A stretch of DNA of 62,625 nt from the IMG/VR virus record IMGVR_UViG_3300042475_004015, positions 1 through 62,625 of that record; one strand, 5' to 3'. The translations under genes were made by a program, and so were the position numbers. The notes beneath the pieces are model-generated. The model was not told the origin of the DNA, did no database searches, and saw only the letters and a program-made list of their open reading frames with translations. This DNA comes from a virus. Position 1 is the first letter of the stretch; each line of letters starts with the position of its first letter. This document shows, piece by piece, positions 48,567 through 57,084 of this stretch.

Positions 48567-50198
48567 ATGGCTTTACTTTCTAATGTTATAATTGATATTT
48601 GTCAAAGGGCCGGATATGACGTATCCGAGATAGATGTCACACAGATCACTGGAACTGTAGACGGCTTTGTACTTTCTAACCGATCAACTGCTAGATCTAT
48701 GATCGAAGAGCTACAAAAAGCTTTTCTGTTTGAGGGTATTGAGAGCGGATCTACTATTAAGTTTGTACCTATAAACCAGCCATCCATAGCATCTATTAGT
48801 GTAAATGAGCTATTACCTATAGGCTCAGATGAGGACCCTAAATACCTAGAGATAGGTCAAATAGATACTAATGACTTACCAAAAACACTTTCTATAAACT
48901 ATATAGCCAAGACCGCTGACTATCAACAAGGGACCCAAGAGGCTATAAGGCAGATAGCTGATGCTGGTGAAGCCGAGACTATATCAGTCGCTGTAGTAAT
49001 GGATAATGATACTGCTAGGCAGTTAATTGAAAAGATAATGTATATTAGGTGGACTAAAAGTGTATCTTTTAATTTTTCTTTACCTATTAAGTATTTAAGG
49101 CTAGAACCTGGTGATGTTATATCCTTAGTAGATACTACTATCACTCACAATATCCGGATTATAAAAAAACAGTTTTCTGGTCAGACTATACTCTTTGAGG
49201 GTGAAAAAATCGATACTGAAGCCTTTAACCAAACAATATCAGGCGGCCCTATATCTGTTATAGGCGGTGTAGTGTTTGACCCAGGTGATACCTCGTTATT
49301 CAACTTGGATATACCCCTATTAAGAGAAACTGATAATAATGCTGGTTTTTATATTGCTGCTGGTAGGGTAAAGACCACTTGGAGGGGTGCTCAGATCTAT
49401 AGATCTAATGATAATATAACCTACAGCTTGATGTCAAGTTTACCGGTCCCTACAGTCTCTGGCTCGGCACTTACCGCATTAGCTAATGGTCCACATAATT
49501 ATATGGACAGAATTAATACCGTGGATGTTCAGTTATTGTACGATGACCAGTTAACCTCTACTACCTTAGATAACCTATTAAACTCAGTTAACAGTTGTGT
49601 ACTTGGCGATGAGATAGTCCAATTTCAAACTGCTACCCTTATTGGTACTCGCACTTATAGGTTGTCTAATCTATTAAGGGGAAGGCTTGGTAGTGAGCAG
49701 TTTAAAGCCTCTCATATAATAGGGGATAGGTTTGTCATGCTGCAACCAGGCGGTAACCTTGATAGGGTATTAGACTCGGCCGGCTCACTAAATATCTCTA
49801 AATACTATAAGCCTGTATCTGTAGGTCAAGATATTATTGATGTTACTGCTTCTACATTTACGAATACTGGTAGAGGTTTAAAGCCTTATTCACCTTGTCA
49901 ATTTAAATCAGCTAAACAGGTATCTGGTGATTTTATACTTACTTGGGTAAGACGTACTAGATTCAACGGCGGATGGCTTAGTAACTCCGATGTACCACTT
50001 AACGAGGAAAGGGAAGAGTACACCATAAATATCTATAATGGTTTAGTAATAGTAAGGACTGCTATTGTAAGTTCACCCATTTTTACTTATACTGCTGCTA
50101 TGCAAGTTACTGATTTTGGCTCAACGCAGTCGACTATTAATGCTAAGGTTGCTCAGAATAGTGCGATCATTGGGCCAGGTTATTATGAAAGCTTATAG
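48567..50198 (+). CDS. Tail tip protein (Phage-tail_3, megatron carboxy half)
   Basis: 543 residues. LRLEPGDVISLVDTTI near 195, and TYRLSNLLRGRLGSEQF near 355, are the hallmarks of the carboxy-terminal part of GTA-like megatron proteins. In RcGTA this is one large protein with the amino domains; here the parts are separate genes with the propeller and lyase genes between them. Confidence 0.85.
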   Translation: MALLSNVIIDICQRAGYDVSEIDVTQITGTVDGFVLSNRSTARSMIEELQKAFLFEGIESGSTIKFVPINQPSIASISVNELLPIGSDEDPKYLEIGQIDTNDLPKTLSINYIAKTADYQQGTQEAIRQIADAGEAETISVAVVMDNDTARQLIEKIMYIRWTKSVSFNFSLPIKYLRLEPGDVISLVDTTITHNIRIIKKQFSGQTILFEGEKIDTEAFNQTISGGPISVIGGVVFDPGDTSLFNLDIPLLRETDNNAGFYIAAGRVKTTWRGAQIYRSNDNITYSLMSSLPVPTVSGSALTALANGPHNYMDRINTVDVQLLYDDQLTSTTLDNLLNSVNSCVLGDEIVQFQTATLIGTRTYRLSNLLRGRLGSEQFKASHIIGDRFVMLQPGGNLDRVLDSAGSLNISKYYKPVSVGQDIIDVTASTFTNTGRGLKPYSPCQFKSAKQVSGDFILTWVRRTRFNGGWLSNSDVPLNEEREEYTINIYNGLVIVRTAIVSSPIFTYTAAMQVTDFGSTQSTINAKVAQNSAIIGPGYYESL

Positions 50199-50206
50199 GG
50201 TTTAAA

Positions 50207-51832
50207 ATGGTAAGTTATAGCGTTAGACATCAGGTACCATTCTTAGAGATTGCTCAAGCCCAAAAAGAAACAACGCATAATGAAGCGTTAAGGATTATAG
50301 ACGTCTTAGCAAACCTACTTATTAAGGACCGTGATCTTGCAACACCCCCAGGGTCACCAGTTAATGGCGATACTTACCTTATTGCAGCTTCACCTACAGG
50401 TGCTTGGGCTGGTCAAGCTGGCAAGATTGGTTTTTACTATGACGGCTGGACTTTTATTACTGCCTTTGAGGGGCTTCAGGGTTGGGTAGATGATGAAGAA
50501 CGGCAGATTATTTTTAGTGATGGTATTTGGCGTGAATCTTCAGGTGCTTGGGCTGTAGGTATAGGCACAAGCGCAGTCACCGATCAAGTAAATCTTTTAA
50601 CTGCCGACACAGGGTCGATTAAACCTGTAGGTACAGGGACTGATAGTGGTATTGTTATACTTCCACAGCTATCTACAGTTGATAGCCGTGGCATGATAGG
50701 GGTAAAAAAGACAAACGCAGATGACACTGCTTTGATTATCCACGGTTTCCCACTTAACCTTTTAACCTATGCTAACGATCAGAGCAATGCAGCTTGGGTA
50801 AAGACCTTTACTACAATTAGCGCAAACACCGGAACTGACCCAAGCGGGGGAACCACACTAGATAAACTACAAGAGGACAACACCACAAACTTACATGAGA
50901 TAGCTCAAGTATATGCTAAACCTTTCGGTGTTACTAGGCTTGTGGCAAGCTTTGTAGTTCAAGCCGTTGAGCGTAACACGGTGATGTTAATGCTTGATCG
51001 TGGAAGCTCTGCAAACCGGGCAGAGATGCGTGTTGCTTTATCGACTAATACGGTAAGTAACACAGCAAGTGCCGGTGATGGTACCTATGTTAGTGGTACA
51101 TGCACAGATTTGCCAAACGGTAACAAGCTTATTACTCTTGTTGCTGATGTCACAGCAGCAGCCAACAACTGGTCAACTCGTCTAAGACTTTTTAATGCTA
51201 CTTCCACATACCTTGGTGTAACAGGTAGTGGTGTTTTTATGGGCCGTGCTCAACTGGGATTCTATAACCCATTACCAGCCTGGAGTGCAGCACAAGACAC
51301 TGTAGCAACCAATGCTATCGAGACCATAGACGGAGTAACAACCCGTGAGTTAAGAAGCCAGGGTTCGACCTTTGTTGCTTTTAAGGGTGCGACTGAATGG
51401 GCTATCTTGAGGGCAGAGCCCGATATCGACTCAGGTACATGGACCCCTACAGTAAGTGGATCAACTACAGGTGGCTCACAGACCTATGGTACTCGTGTGG
51501 GTCATTGGACTAGAAGGGGCAGGTTTGTAGACTTCTTTTGTAGTGTAAACGTCTCTACACTTGATGCTGCTACTGCTGGTAACTTAAGGATTACGGGGTT
51601 ACCCTTTGCTGCGTTAAATACTACTGGTTTTCAACAACCCTTAACTATAAACGTACGAAGTAACCTAACTTTAACTGCTGGTTATACTATGTACTCTGCA
51701 TATATGGCCAATAACAGCGCTATTATAAACTTAGCTCAGATGGGTAGTAACGTAGCTCAAGCTTTACTACAAGCGACGGCTGCTGCTAGTGGATTAACTA
51801 TTGACATACAAGGTACAATAAGGATCAACTAA
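50207..51832 (+). CDS. DUF2793 tail protein, probable receptor-binding fibre
   Basis: 541 residues. RHQVPFLEIAQAQKETTHNE and DGDTYLIAASPTGAWAGQ-like segments give DUF2793 (residues 1-125). A jelly-roll domain follows (LLTYANDQSNAAWVKT to FMGRAQLGFYN), then a fibre end (GTWTPTVSGSTTGGSQTYGT, GHWTRRGRFVDFF). DUF2793 is typical of alphaproteobacterial phages. Likely host recognition. Confidence 0.8.
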   Translation: MVSYSVRHQVPFLEIAQAQKETTHNEALRIIDVLANLLIKDRDLATPPGSPVNGDTYLIAASPTGAWAGQAGKIGFYYDGWTFITAFEGLQGWVDDEERQIIFSDGIWRESSGAWAVGIGTSAVTDQVNLLTADTGSIKPVGTGTDSGIVILPQLSTVDSRGMIGVKKTNADDTALIIHGFPLNLLTYANDQSNAAWVKTFTTISANTGTDPSGGTTLDKLQEDNTTNLHEIAQVYAKPFGVTRLVASFVVQAVERNTVMLMLDRGSSANRAEMRVALSTNTVSNTASAGDGTYVSGTCTDLPNGNKLITLVADVTAAANNWSTRLRLFNATSTYLGVTGSGVFMGRAQLGFYNPLPAWSAAQDTVATNAIETIDGVTTRELRSQGSTFVAFKGATEWAILRAEPDIDSGTWTPTVSGSTTGGSQTYGTRVGHWTRRGRFVDFFCSVNVSTLDAATAGNLRITGLPFAALNTTGFQQPLTINVRSNLTLTAGYTMYSAYMANNSAIINLAQMGSNVAQALLQATAAASGLTIDIQGTIRIN

Positions 51833-52255
51833 ATGTTTGATATAATTAACCTGGCTACTAGTGTTATCGACAAGCTATTCCCAGATAAAACTGAGGCTGC
51901 TGCACAAAAGGTGAAGCTTGTAGAGCTTCAACAAAGCGGCGAATTAAAAGACTTAGAGCTGTTTTTACAGGATGTAAAGAGTGCTAGAGAAAGGGAGATA
52001 GCTGTTAAAGACAGTATGCCAGCAATCCTATCCCTATTATCTCTTGCCTTGTTTGCTTTCACCCTTTATGCACTCTTCAGTAACATGATTAGTCATGATA
52101 CAAGCGAGGTAGCTTATATGTTATTAGGTACTGTTACAAGCCTTATAACTACAGTCTTTGGCTATTATTTTGGGACTACACGGGGTAGTAATCTTAAGAC
52201 AACCATGATGGTTGATATGCAAAAAGCAGCAGACTATAGGAAAAAAGATGTTTAA
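51833..52255 (+). CDS. Three-TM-type holin
   Basis: 140 residues. Cytoplasmic helix (LVELQQSGELKDLELFLQDV), then hydrophobic segments at about 61-81 and 91-113. The pattern fits the GTA-type holin family. It overlaps the endolysin start by 8 bp, forming a lysis cassette. Confidence 0.75.
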   Translation: MFDIINLATSVIDKLFPDKTEAAAQKVKLVELQQSGELKDLELFLQDVKSAREREIAVKDSMPAILSLLSLALFAFTLYALFSNMISHDTSEVAYMLLGTVTSLITTVFGYYFGTTRGSNLKTTMMVDMQKAADYRKKDV

Positions 52256-52718
52256 ATTATCTAATAGCTCTTTATCAAAACTTAAAGGGGTTAACCCGCT
52301 CTTGGTAAACCTAATCAAAGACGGTATTAAAATTACCAGGGTTGACTTCGGTGTAACCTACGGCTTAAGAACAAAAGAGCAACAAGAAGAGTTAGTCAAG
52401 GCAGGCAAAAGCAGGACTATGAACTCTAGGCATTTAACTGGCCACGCTGTAGACTTAGCAGCTTATATCTACAACGTATTATCATGGGATACTAAGTATT
52501 ACTATGAAATAGCTAGGGCTATAAGGCTAGTAGCTATACAACAGAATACGCCTGTAGTATGGGGCGGTGTATGGGATAAACTACTTAATGAATTATCTGA
52601 AGATTTAGAATCTGAAGTAAAAGCTTACCATGATAGATACAAAGTAACAAACCCTAAGAAAAAGCCCCTCTTTGATGGTCCACATTTTGAACTATCTCGA
52701 GGGGCTTTTCCAGCTTAG
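52248..52718 (+). CDS. Endolysin, M15 peptidase (VanY/L-Ala-D-Glu type)
   Basis: 156 residues from ATG 52248 (AGGA upstream). YGLRTKEQQEELVKAG, SRHLTGHAVDLAAY (zinc ligands His and Asp) and DGPHFEL (third ligand) are the M15 motifs. It cuts peptidoglycan cross-peptides. No signal peptide, so it needs the holin. Its stop overlaps the stop of the convergent gene. Confidence 0.92.
   Translation: MFKLSNSSLSKLKGVNPLLVNLIKDGIKITRVDFGVTYGLRTKEQQEELVKAGKSRTMNSRHLTGHAVDLAAYIYNVLSWDTKYYYEIARAIRLVAIQQNTPVVWGGVWDKLLNELSEDLESEVKAYHDRYKVTNPKKKPLFDGPHFELSRGAFPA
52661..52708. terminator. Bidirectional terminator embedded in the endolysin 3' end
   Basis: Perfect 10-bp stem AAAGCCCCTC (52661-52670) and GAGGGGCTTT (52699-52708), with a 28-nt loop that is coding sequence. 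TTTT follows on the plus strand and, read the other way, a pyrimidine-rich TTTTTCTT on the minus strand. It would end both convergent operons although no intergenic space exists. Confidence 0.6.
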
Positions 52719-53047
52719 TATTCGTCGCTAGAGTCATCGAAAAAGGTGGTTTCTTCCTCTTCTTCGGTACCTTCAGAGACAGGCTCAGCAGCAGCTTTAA
52801 GCTTTTTAGCCTTAGTTTTTACTGGCTTTGCTTCTTCAGGTGCTTCAGCTTGAAGCTCAGCTACCACATTATCAAACTCTTCTTGGGTCCATTCATAAGA
52901 ACGGCCAGCTTTTTTAATGCTAGCTGCACGCAGTCTTACTCGTGCTGAGGCTGGCTTAATGTTCAATACTTCTGAAAGGTCATTAATACCTAGTTTCTTT
53001 TCAGTTTCTACTTCTTGAACTACTTCTTTAGTTTTAGCTTTTGCCAT
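52715..53047 (-). CDS. Small HTH protein with acidic tail
   Basis: 110 residues. Residues 19-50 (LGINDLSEVLNIKPASARVR, then LRAASIKKAGRSYEW) form the same type of small HTH domain as island gene 1. The carboxy half is Ala/Lys-rich then highly acidic (EGTEEEEETTFFDDSSDEY). Last gene of the replication operon. Confidence 0.65.
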   Translation of the reverse strand: MAKAKTKEVVQEVETEKKLGINDLSEVLNIKPASARVRLRAASIKKAGRSYEWTQEEFDNVVAELQAEAPEEAKPVKTKAKKLKAAAEPVSEGTEEEEETTFFDDSSDEY

Positions 53048-54359
53048 AAGTTACTCCTTTGAGGCTTTTAAGTACAGTGTCACTGATTGACTTTTTGGAT
53101 AATATAGCTTCATAGATCGCTTCGTCAATAGTATTCTTTGCGTAGACCAAGTATATTTTGACATCCCTAGTCTGACCATACCTATGAACCCGTGCTAGGG
53201 CCTGCTCATAGTCTATAAAACTATACGTCAAGGAGTAAAAGATGGCATTGCAAGAACTGTAGAGGTCTATACCAACACCTCCGGTTTTTATTTGACATAT
53301 TATCACGTCATATAGCCCGGCTTGAAAGTCTTCAATCATCTTACTTCTATTCCTAGTTTGGCCATTTAATACCGCTACTTTTAAATGAGATAGCTCATCA
53401 GCCACTATTTTTATTTCTTCAAGGTATTTACAGAAGACTACTATAGGTGTGGTCATATTTTTTATGAGTGAACTTATACGACGTACCTTAGCCCGACCTA
53501 TTGAGAAGGTTTCTTGGTCTTCATTTATGATAAAACCTCCACATATTTGTTGAAGTTTGGCTATCTGGGTTATTTTAAGCTCTACAGCAACAGTCTCACC
53601 TTCTAAGGAGGTTATCATCTCATTGCTCATCTCTTCATATACCCGTAGTTGCTTACCAAGTAACTCTACAGGGGATAATACTACTTCCATTTTTGGTAAG
53701 TCTAGTACATCGGCCTTTACTACACGGATGCAGTACGGTTTAAGCTTTTCTAAGAACTCGGGTAACTTTTTGAGCCTAAACTTTATCTCTTTACCCATAA
53801 AGCCGGTCTTGTAACAATACTCATCTTCAAAGTCTTTCCACCGTGTGCCAAAAACCCCAGGGGCTACAAACCTAAATTGGGCCCACATATCTATAGGTGA
53901 CTTATCAATAGGCGTCCCTGATAGGATTACCTTATGGTCTGCTAACTTTAGCCTTGCTGCACGTTTTGATTGTTGAGTATTGCGGCCTTTTATTCTCTGA
54001 CTTTCATCCATTGCAATCAAAGTCCAGTGAACCTTGCATAGCTTATCTATAAACTTTGGGAGACCCTCATAATGAGTAAGGAATAATTTTGGCCCATCTC
54101 TGTAGGCTTTATACTCATTGAAATCTTTAAAGATAGCCAGGTCTTTAAACTGTGATAAGGTTTTTAGCCAAGTTGTATCTATATTTGTTAGGGGTACTAT
54201 AAGTAGATACTCAGACTTAGCGTGAAGTAGTTTCTCAATTATACCAGCAGTAACCCAGGTTTTGCCAGTACCCTGGTCGAATAATAGTGCAGTACTGGGC
54301 TGAGTACAGATAGTATCAACTGCGGCTTTTTGATAATCGAATAGCTTTTCGTACAGCAT
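53034..54359 (-). CDS. SNF2-family DNA helicase/translocase
   Basis: 441 residues. Motif I LLFDQGTGKTWVTAGI (28-43), motif II AMDESQR (DESQ box), motif III LSGTPIDKSP, motif V KTGGVGIDLYSS and motif VI QALARVHRYGQTRDV. This is the minimal two-lobe SNF2 core used by many phages in replication or repair. Overlaps both neighbours. Confidence 0.92.
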   Translation of the reverse strand: MLYEKLFDYQKAAVDTICTQPSTALLFDQGTGKTWVTAGIIEKLLHAKSEYLLIVPLTNIDTTWLKTLSQFKDLAIFKDFNEYKAYRDGPKLFLTHYEGLPKFIDKLCKVHWTLIAMDESQRIKGRNTQQSKRAARLKLADHKVILSGTPIDKSPIDMWAQFRFVAPGVFGTRWKDFEDEYCYKTGFMGKEIKFRLKKLPEFLEKLKPYCIRVVKADVLDLPKMEVVLSPVELLGKQLRVYEEMSNEMITSLEGETVAVELKITQIAKLQQICGGFIINEDQETFSIGRAKVRRISSLIKNMTTPIVVFCKYLEEIKIVADELSHLKVAVLNGQTRNRSKMIEDFQAGLYDVIICQIKTGGVGIDLYSSCNAIFYSLTYSFIDYEQALARVHRYGQTRDVKIYLVYAKNTIDEAIYEAILSKKSISDTVLKSLKGVTYGKS

Positions 54360-54624
54360 CTATGGCCTCCTCAGCTGTAGTAATAGTCATGGAGACTCCC
54401 CCATTTTCTATGACTAACTCTATCTCGTATAATTGTCTGGCTGTAGGCTGTTCGCCTGGCTCTTTTACCTCGAACTCAAAATATAGGCCCTTAACACAAC
54501 CTACTAAATCAAGCATACAAGGCTGAAAAGGGCCGCCATGAATCTTTTTCCAGCGGCCCCCAACAGTAGCTTCCAATGCCTTACGGATTTTTAATTGCCG
54601 TTTTGACTCTGGTTTTTTAGGCAT
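54316..54624 (-). CDS. VRR-NUC nuclease
   Basis: 102 residues. KKIHGGPFQPCMLDLVGCVK, then LYFEFEVKEPGEQPTARQLY: the GxPDl...E.K...G..t..Q pattern of VRR-NUC, with D and ExK (EVK) metal ligands. The usual G-x-P-D reads C-M-L-D. Adjacent to SNF2, a frequent pairing in phages. Confidence 0.8.
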   Translation of the reverse strand: MPKKPESKRQLKIRKALEATVGGRWKKIHGGPFQPCMLDLVGCVKGLYFEFEVKEPGEQPTARQLYEIELVIENGGVSMTITTAEEAIDAVRKAIRLSKSRS

Positions 54625-55339
54625 CTTCTTCCATAAAGCCAGCAGTAATCAGTGCCTCGATAACCACATTGATCTTTTTACGGAGTGTGGTGTATTCAGA
54701 CAAGGTTACATCTAAGCCAAGTTTTTCAACTAAGGTTTCCAGCTCATCAGCGTCCATGTCCATAATATCATCAGAGGTGTATTCTACCTTTGCTTTACTA
54801 GTTTTCTTGGCAACTGGTGCTTCTTCCTCTTCAACCTTAGTACTTTTCTTAGCAGCTTTAGGGGCTTCTTCCTCGTCTTCATCATCCTCAACTTTAGTAG
54901 CTTTTTTCTTTACTACAGTGGGTTGTTCATCAGAGTCATCATAAAAGGTGTAACCAGTGATACGGTGATTATTTTTACCGTCATAAGAGTTATCTTCTAC
55001 TGTAGCACTGAATCTTCTACCGATCAACTCATCTAAGTCTAACTCAAATGCACCTGATGGGATCTCAACCTCCACAGCTTCCAGTAACTGTCTTAAAACC
55101 CATAAGCTTTGAGGTTGAAGGTTTAAAACGACATTTAAAGATTTATCAACAAACTTAGGGTATGGTGAGTCAATAATTGTAGTCTTAAGTTGTATTTGAT
55201 CTTGACCTGACTGACTGCTTTTACCGAAAATTGCTGAGGTAATTTGGAAAGCATACTGACCGCTAAATCCGTGAAGATTAAGACGACTATCAATAGCTGA
55301 TAAGTCAAGTCTAACAGTATTCTTTTTAGTTTTAGCCAT
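54617..55339 (-). CDS. SSB-like single-strand DNA-binding protein
   Basis: 240 residues from the ATG at 55339, which has AAAGGAG upstream; a longer in-frame form would overlap the recombinase. Amino-terminal OB-like beta domain (1-140), then an acidic/Lys-rich linker (DDEDEEEAPKAAKKS) and a helical end. It resembles DUF669/gp2.5-like proteins by position with a Sak4-like recombinase. It likely coats single-stranded DNA. Confidence 0.65.
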   Translation of the reverse strand: MAKTKKNTVRLDLSAIDSRLNLHGFSGQYAFQITSAIFGKSSQSGQDQIQLKTTIIDSPYPKFVDKSLNVVLNLQPQSLWVLRQLLEAVEVEIPSGAFELDLDELIGRRFSATVEDNSYDGKNNHRITGYTFYDDSDEQPTVVKKKATKVEDDEDEEEAPKAAKKSTKVEEEEAPVAKKTSKAKVEYTSDDIMDMDADELETLVEKLGLDVTLSEYTTLRKKINVVIEALITAGFMEEDA

Positions 55340-55340
55340 A

Positions 55341-56126
55341 TTATTCTCCTTTGATGATGGCGTTGAGTTCCTCAAAACTTGGGTTCTTTATGAACTTAGG
55401 TACTGAGAAGTTTTTAGGTTTTCTTACCTTAGTTGTATACACTGAATTGGGCGCTAACCTTAAACAAAAGTCATAAACTTCCTCCTCTATTTTTTTACCT
55501 TTAATTTCCTTAACTTTTACCCTAGAGCGGATAAAAGTATTGGCAATCACTGAAGCTACAGAGTTCAGGTGATCTTTTACTGCTGGTGATAAACGAGCCC
55601 CTACTTCAGGGTTAAGATTATCACCGTCGAGCTCAGCTTCTTCACCAGCATTAAACACTCTCTCTTGAGCTAAAAAGACTACGTGCATCTTTAAGTTTCT
55701 TAAGCGAGTTATCCAATCTTTCATGAGTGAGCTTACTTCACCCCATTCTTTTTTGGTCATAGTTCCCCATTCACCAGCATTTTCTACCCTTTTATTCTTT
55801 TTAGCTAATATGTGTTCAAGCGCTAATCCCTGGAGTTGTGTAACCGTGTCTATAGTAAGTGTTTGATACTCATGGTTTTTGTTAGCTAATAACCACCAAT
55901 AAACGTCTTCAAACTCTTCCCAACTATCGATCCTAATAAGATCAATACCCTCTACATCAGCTATACTTTCTGTGCCATCATCTCTTATATCAAGATGTAA
56001 CAGCTTTTTAGGGAATGTAGATGATAGTGTAGTCTTACCTGTACCGCTTCTACCATAAATAGCATAGCTCCTAAAACCTCTACTATCAGAGATGGGTAAT
56101 ATGGGTAACTTACTTGGTGTTTTCAT
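55341..56126 (-). CDS. Sak4-like RecA-fold recombinase (AAA_24)
   Basis: 261 residues. Walker A IYGRSGTGKTTL (24-35), Walker B YQTLTIDTVTQLQG, then HVVFLAQER. This short RecA core matches phage Sak4 annealing proteins, which act with an SSB-like partner, encoded next. It overlaps the nuclease by 17 bp. Confidence 0.85.
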   Translation of the reverse strand: MKTPSKLPILPISDSRGFRSYAIYGRSGTGKTTLSSTFPKKLLHLDIRDDGTESIADVEGIDLIRIDSWEEFEDVYWWLLANKNHEYQTLTIDTVTQLQGLALEHILAKKNKRVENAGEWGTMTKKEWGEVSSLMKDWITRLRNLKMHVVFLAQERVFNAGEEAELDGDNLNPEVGARLSPAVKDHLNSVASVIANTFIRSRVKVKEIKGKKIEEEVYDFCLRLAPNSVYTTKVRKPKNFSVPKFIKNPSFEELNAIIKGE

Positions 56127-57084
56127 TTTTAAGACCTTTGTTTTCTACTTTATACTGACCTTTTATTATCATGTCTACGTCCGAGCCAGTCAGTTCAGCT
56201 CTACAGATAGATTCATAGTCACAAAATTTGCAGTGCATTCCGATGTTTTTTACCTTTTTCTTTCCATGATTCTCCACTAATTCCTGGGCGCTGTCAATAA
56301 AATCTTTATAGACAGACTCCACTATACTCTGGTTAATTGGAGTGAATACCCTTATAAAATAGTTAGATAGGTTTTGCTGTGCAGCGTCTATTAGCTTCTT
56401 AGAGAAGTTTGGATCATAGCCCTGTTCTTCAGCATACCTACGGATAACACCCGGCAATGTGTTGAGTTTAGCCTCTGATAATTTACCGCTTTTTAATATC
56501 CTGGGTATCTCAGGTGCACCGCTGTGGATATAATCCCAACACATGCCGTCAGCCTCAGCTAACCCAGTAATCTGTAGAGCTTTTAGGTATACAGCTGACT
56601 GAATGTTTCTCCATCTTTCATCATTAGCGGGCATCCGGTTAAAGGTTTTATGCTCTACTACCCATACTAACTTATTAGCTGTTTTAGCTATAGCATCTAT
56701 CTTACCAGTAAAGATAATACCATCAGCTATCTCTATATTAAACTCATGTTCAGCATACCTACCGCCCCTTCTAAGATAAAAGAGTGAGTCATCACCCCAG
56801 TACTCAAAGTACTCCATCATGATGTTTCGGATATCATTTATAAGATCGCCGTATAACTCATACTCTTCTTGGAACATTTTACCCTTTTCAGCCTCGATAG
56901 CATCCAGTTTTTTAAAGGGATCCCTATTGTTAGCCTGTTCTTCTATTAGTTCATGAATTATTCCACCAAACGTAAAAGGTCTTTTAATAGTCTTTTTTCT
57001 TAAAAGCTCTACATACTTCTGATGATAAGCAAACTGACATTGACGCCAGGTCTTAATTTTTGATTGACTTACTTTGACTTCCAT
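56110..57084 (-). CDS. Cas4/RecB-like PD-(D/E)XK nuclease
   Basis: 324 residues. SKIKTWRQCQFAYHQKYV at the start, GGIIHELIE, then GKIDAIAKTANKLVWVVEHKT (D...ExK) near 127-147, and HCKFCDYESIC at the end. One early and three late Cys suggest an iron-sulfur cluster as in Cas4 and AddB. It should resect DNA ends for the Sak4 pathway. Confidence 0.88.
   Translation of the reverse strand: MEVKVSQSKIKTWRQCQFAYHQKYVELLRKKTIKRPFTFGGIIHELIEEQANNRDPFKKLDAIEAEKGKMFQEEYELYGDLINDIRNIMMEYFEYWGDDSLFYLRRGGRYAEHEFNIEIADGIIFTGKIDAIAKTANKLVWVVEHKTFNRMPANDERWRNIQSAVYLKALQITGLAEADGMCWDYIHSGAPEIPRILKSGKLSEAKLNTLPGVIRRYAEEQGYDPNFSKKLIDAAQQNLSNYFIRVFTPINQSIVESVYKDFIDSAQELVENHGKKKVKNIGMHCKFCDYESICRAELTGSDVDMIIKGQYKVENKGLKNENTK

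Noticed and set aside
54669-54944. 91-codon Ser-rich plus-strand frame
   Set aside because: It is the mirror of the acidic linker of the SSB-like gene.
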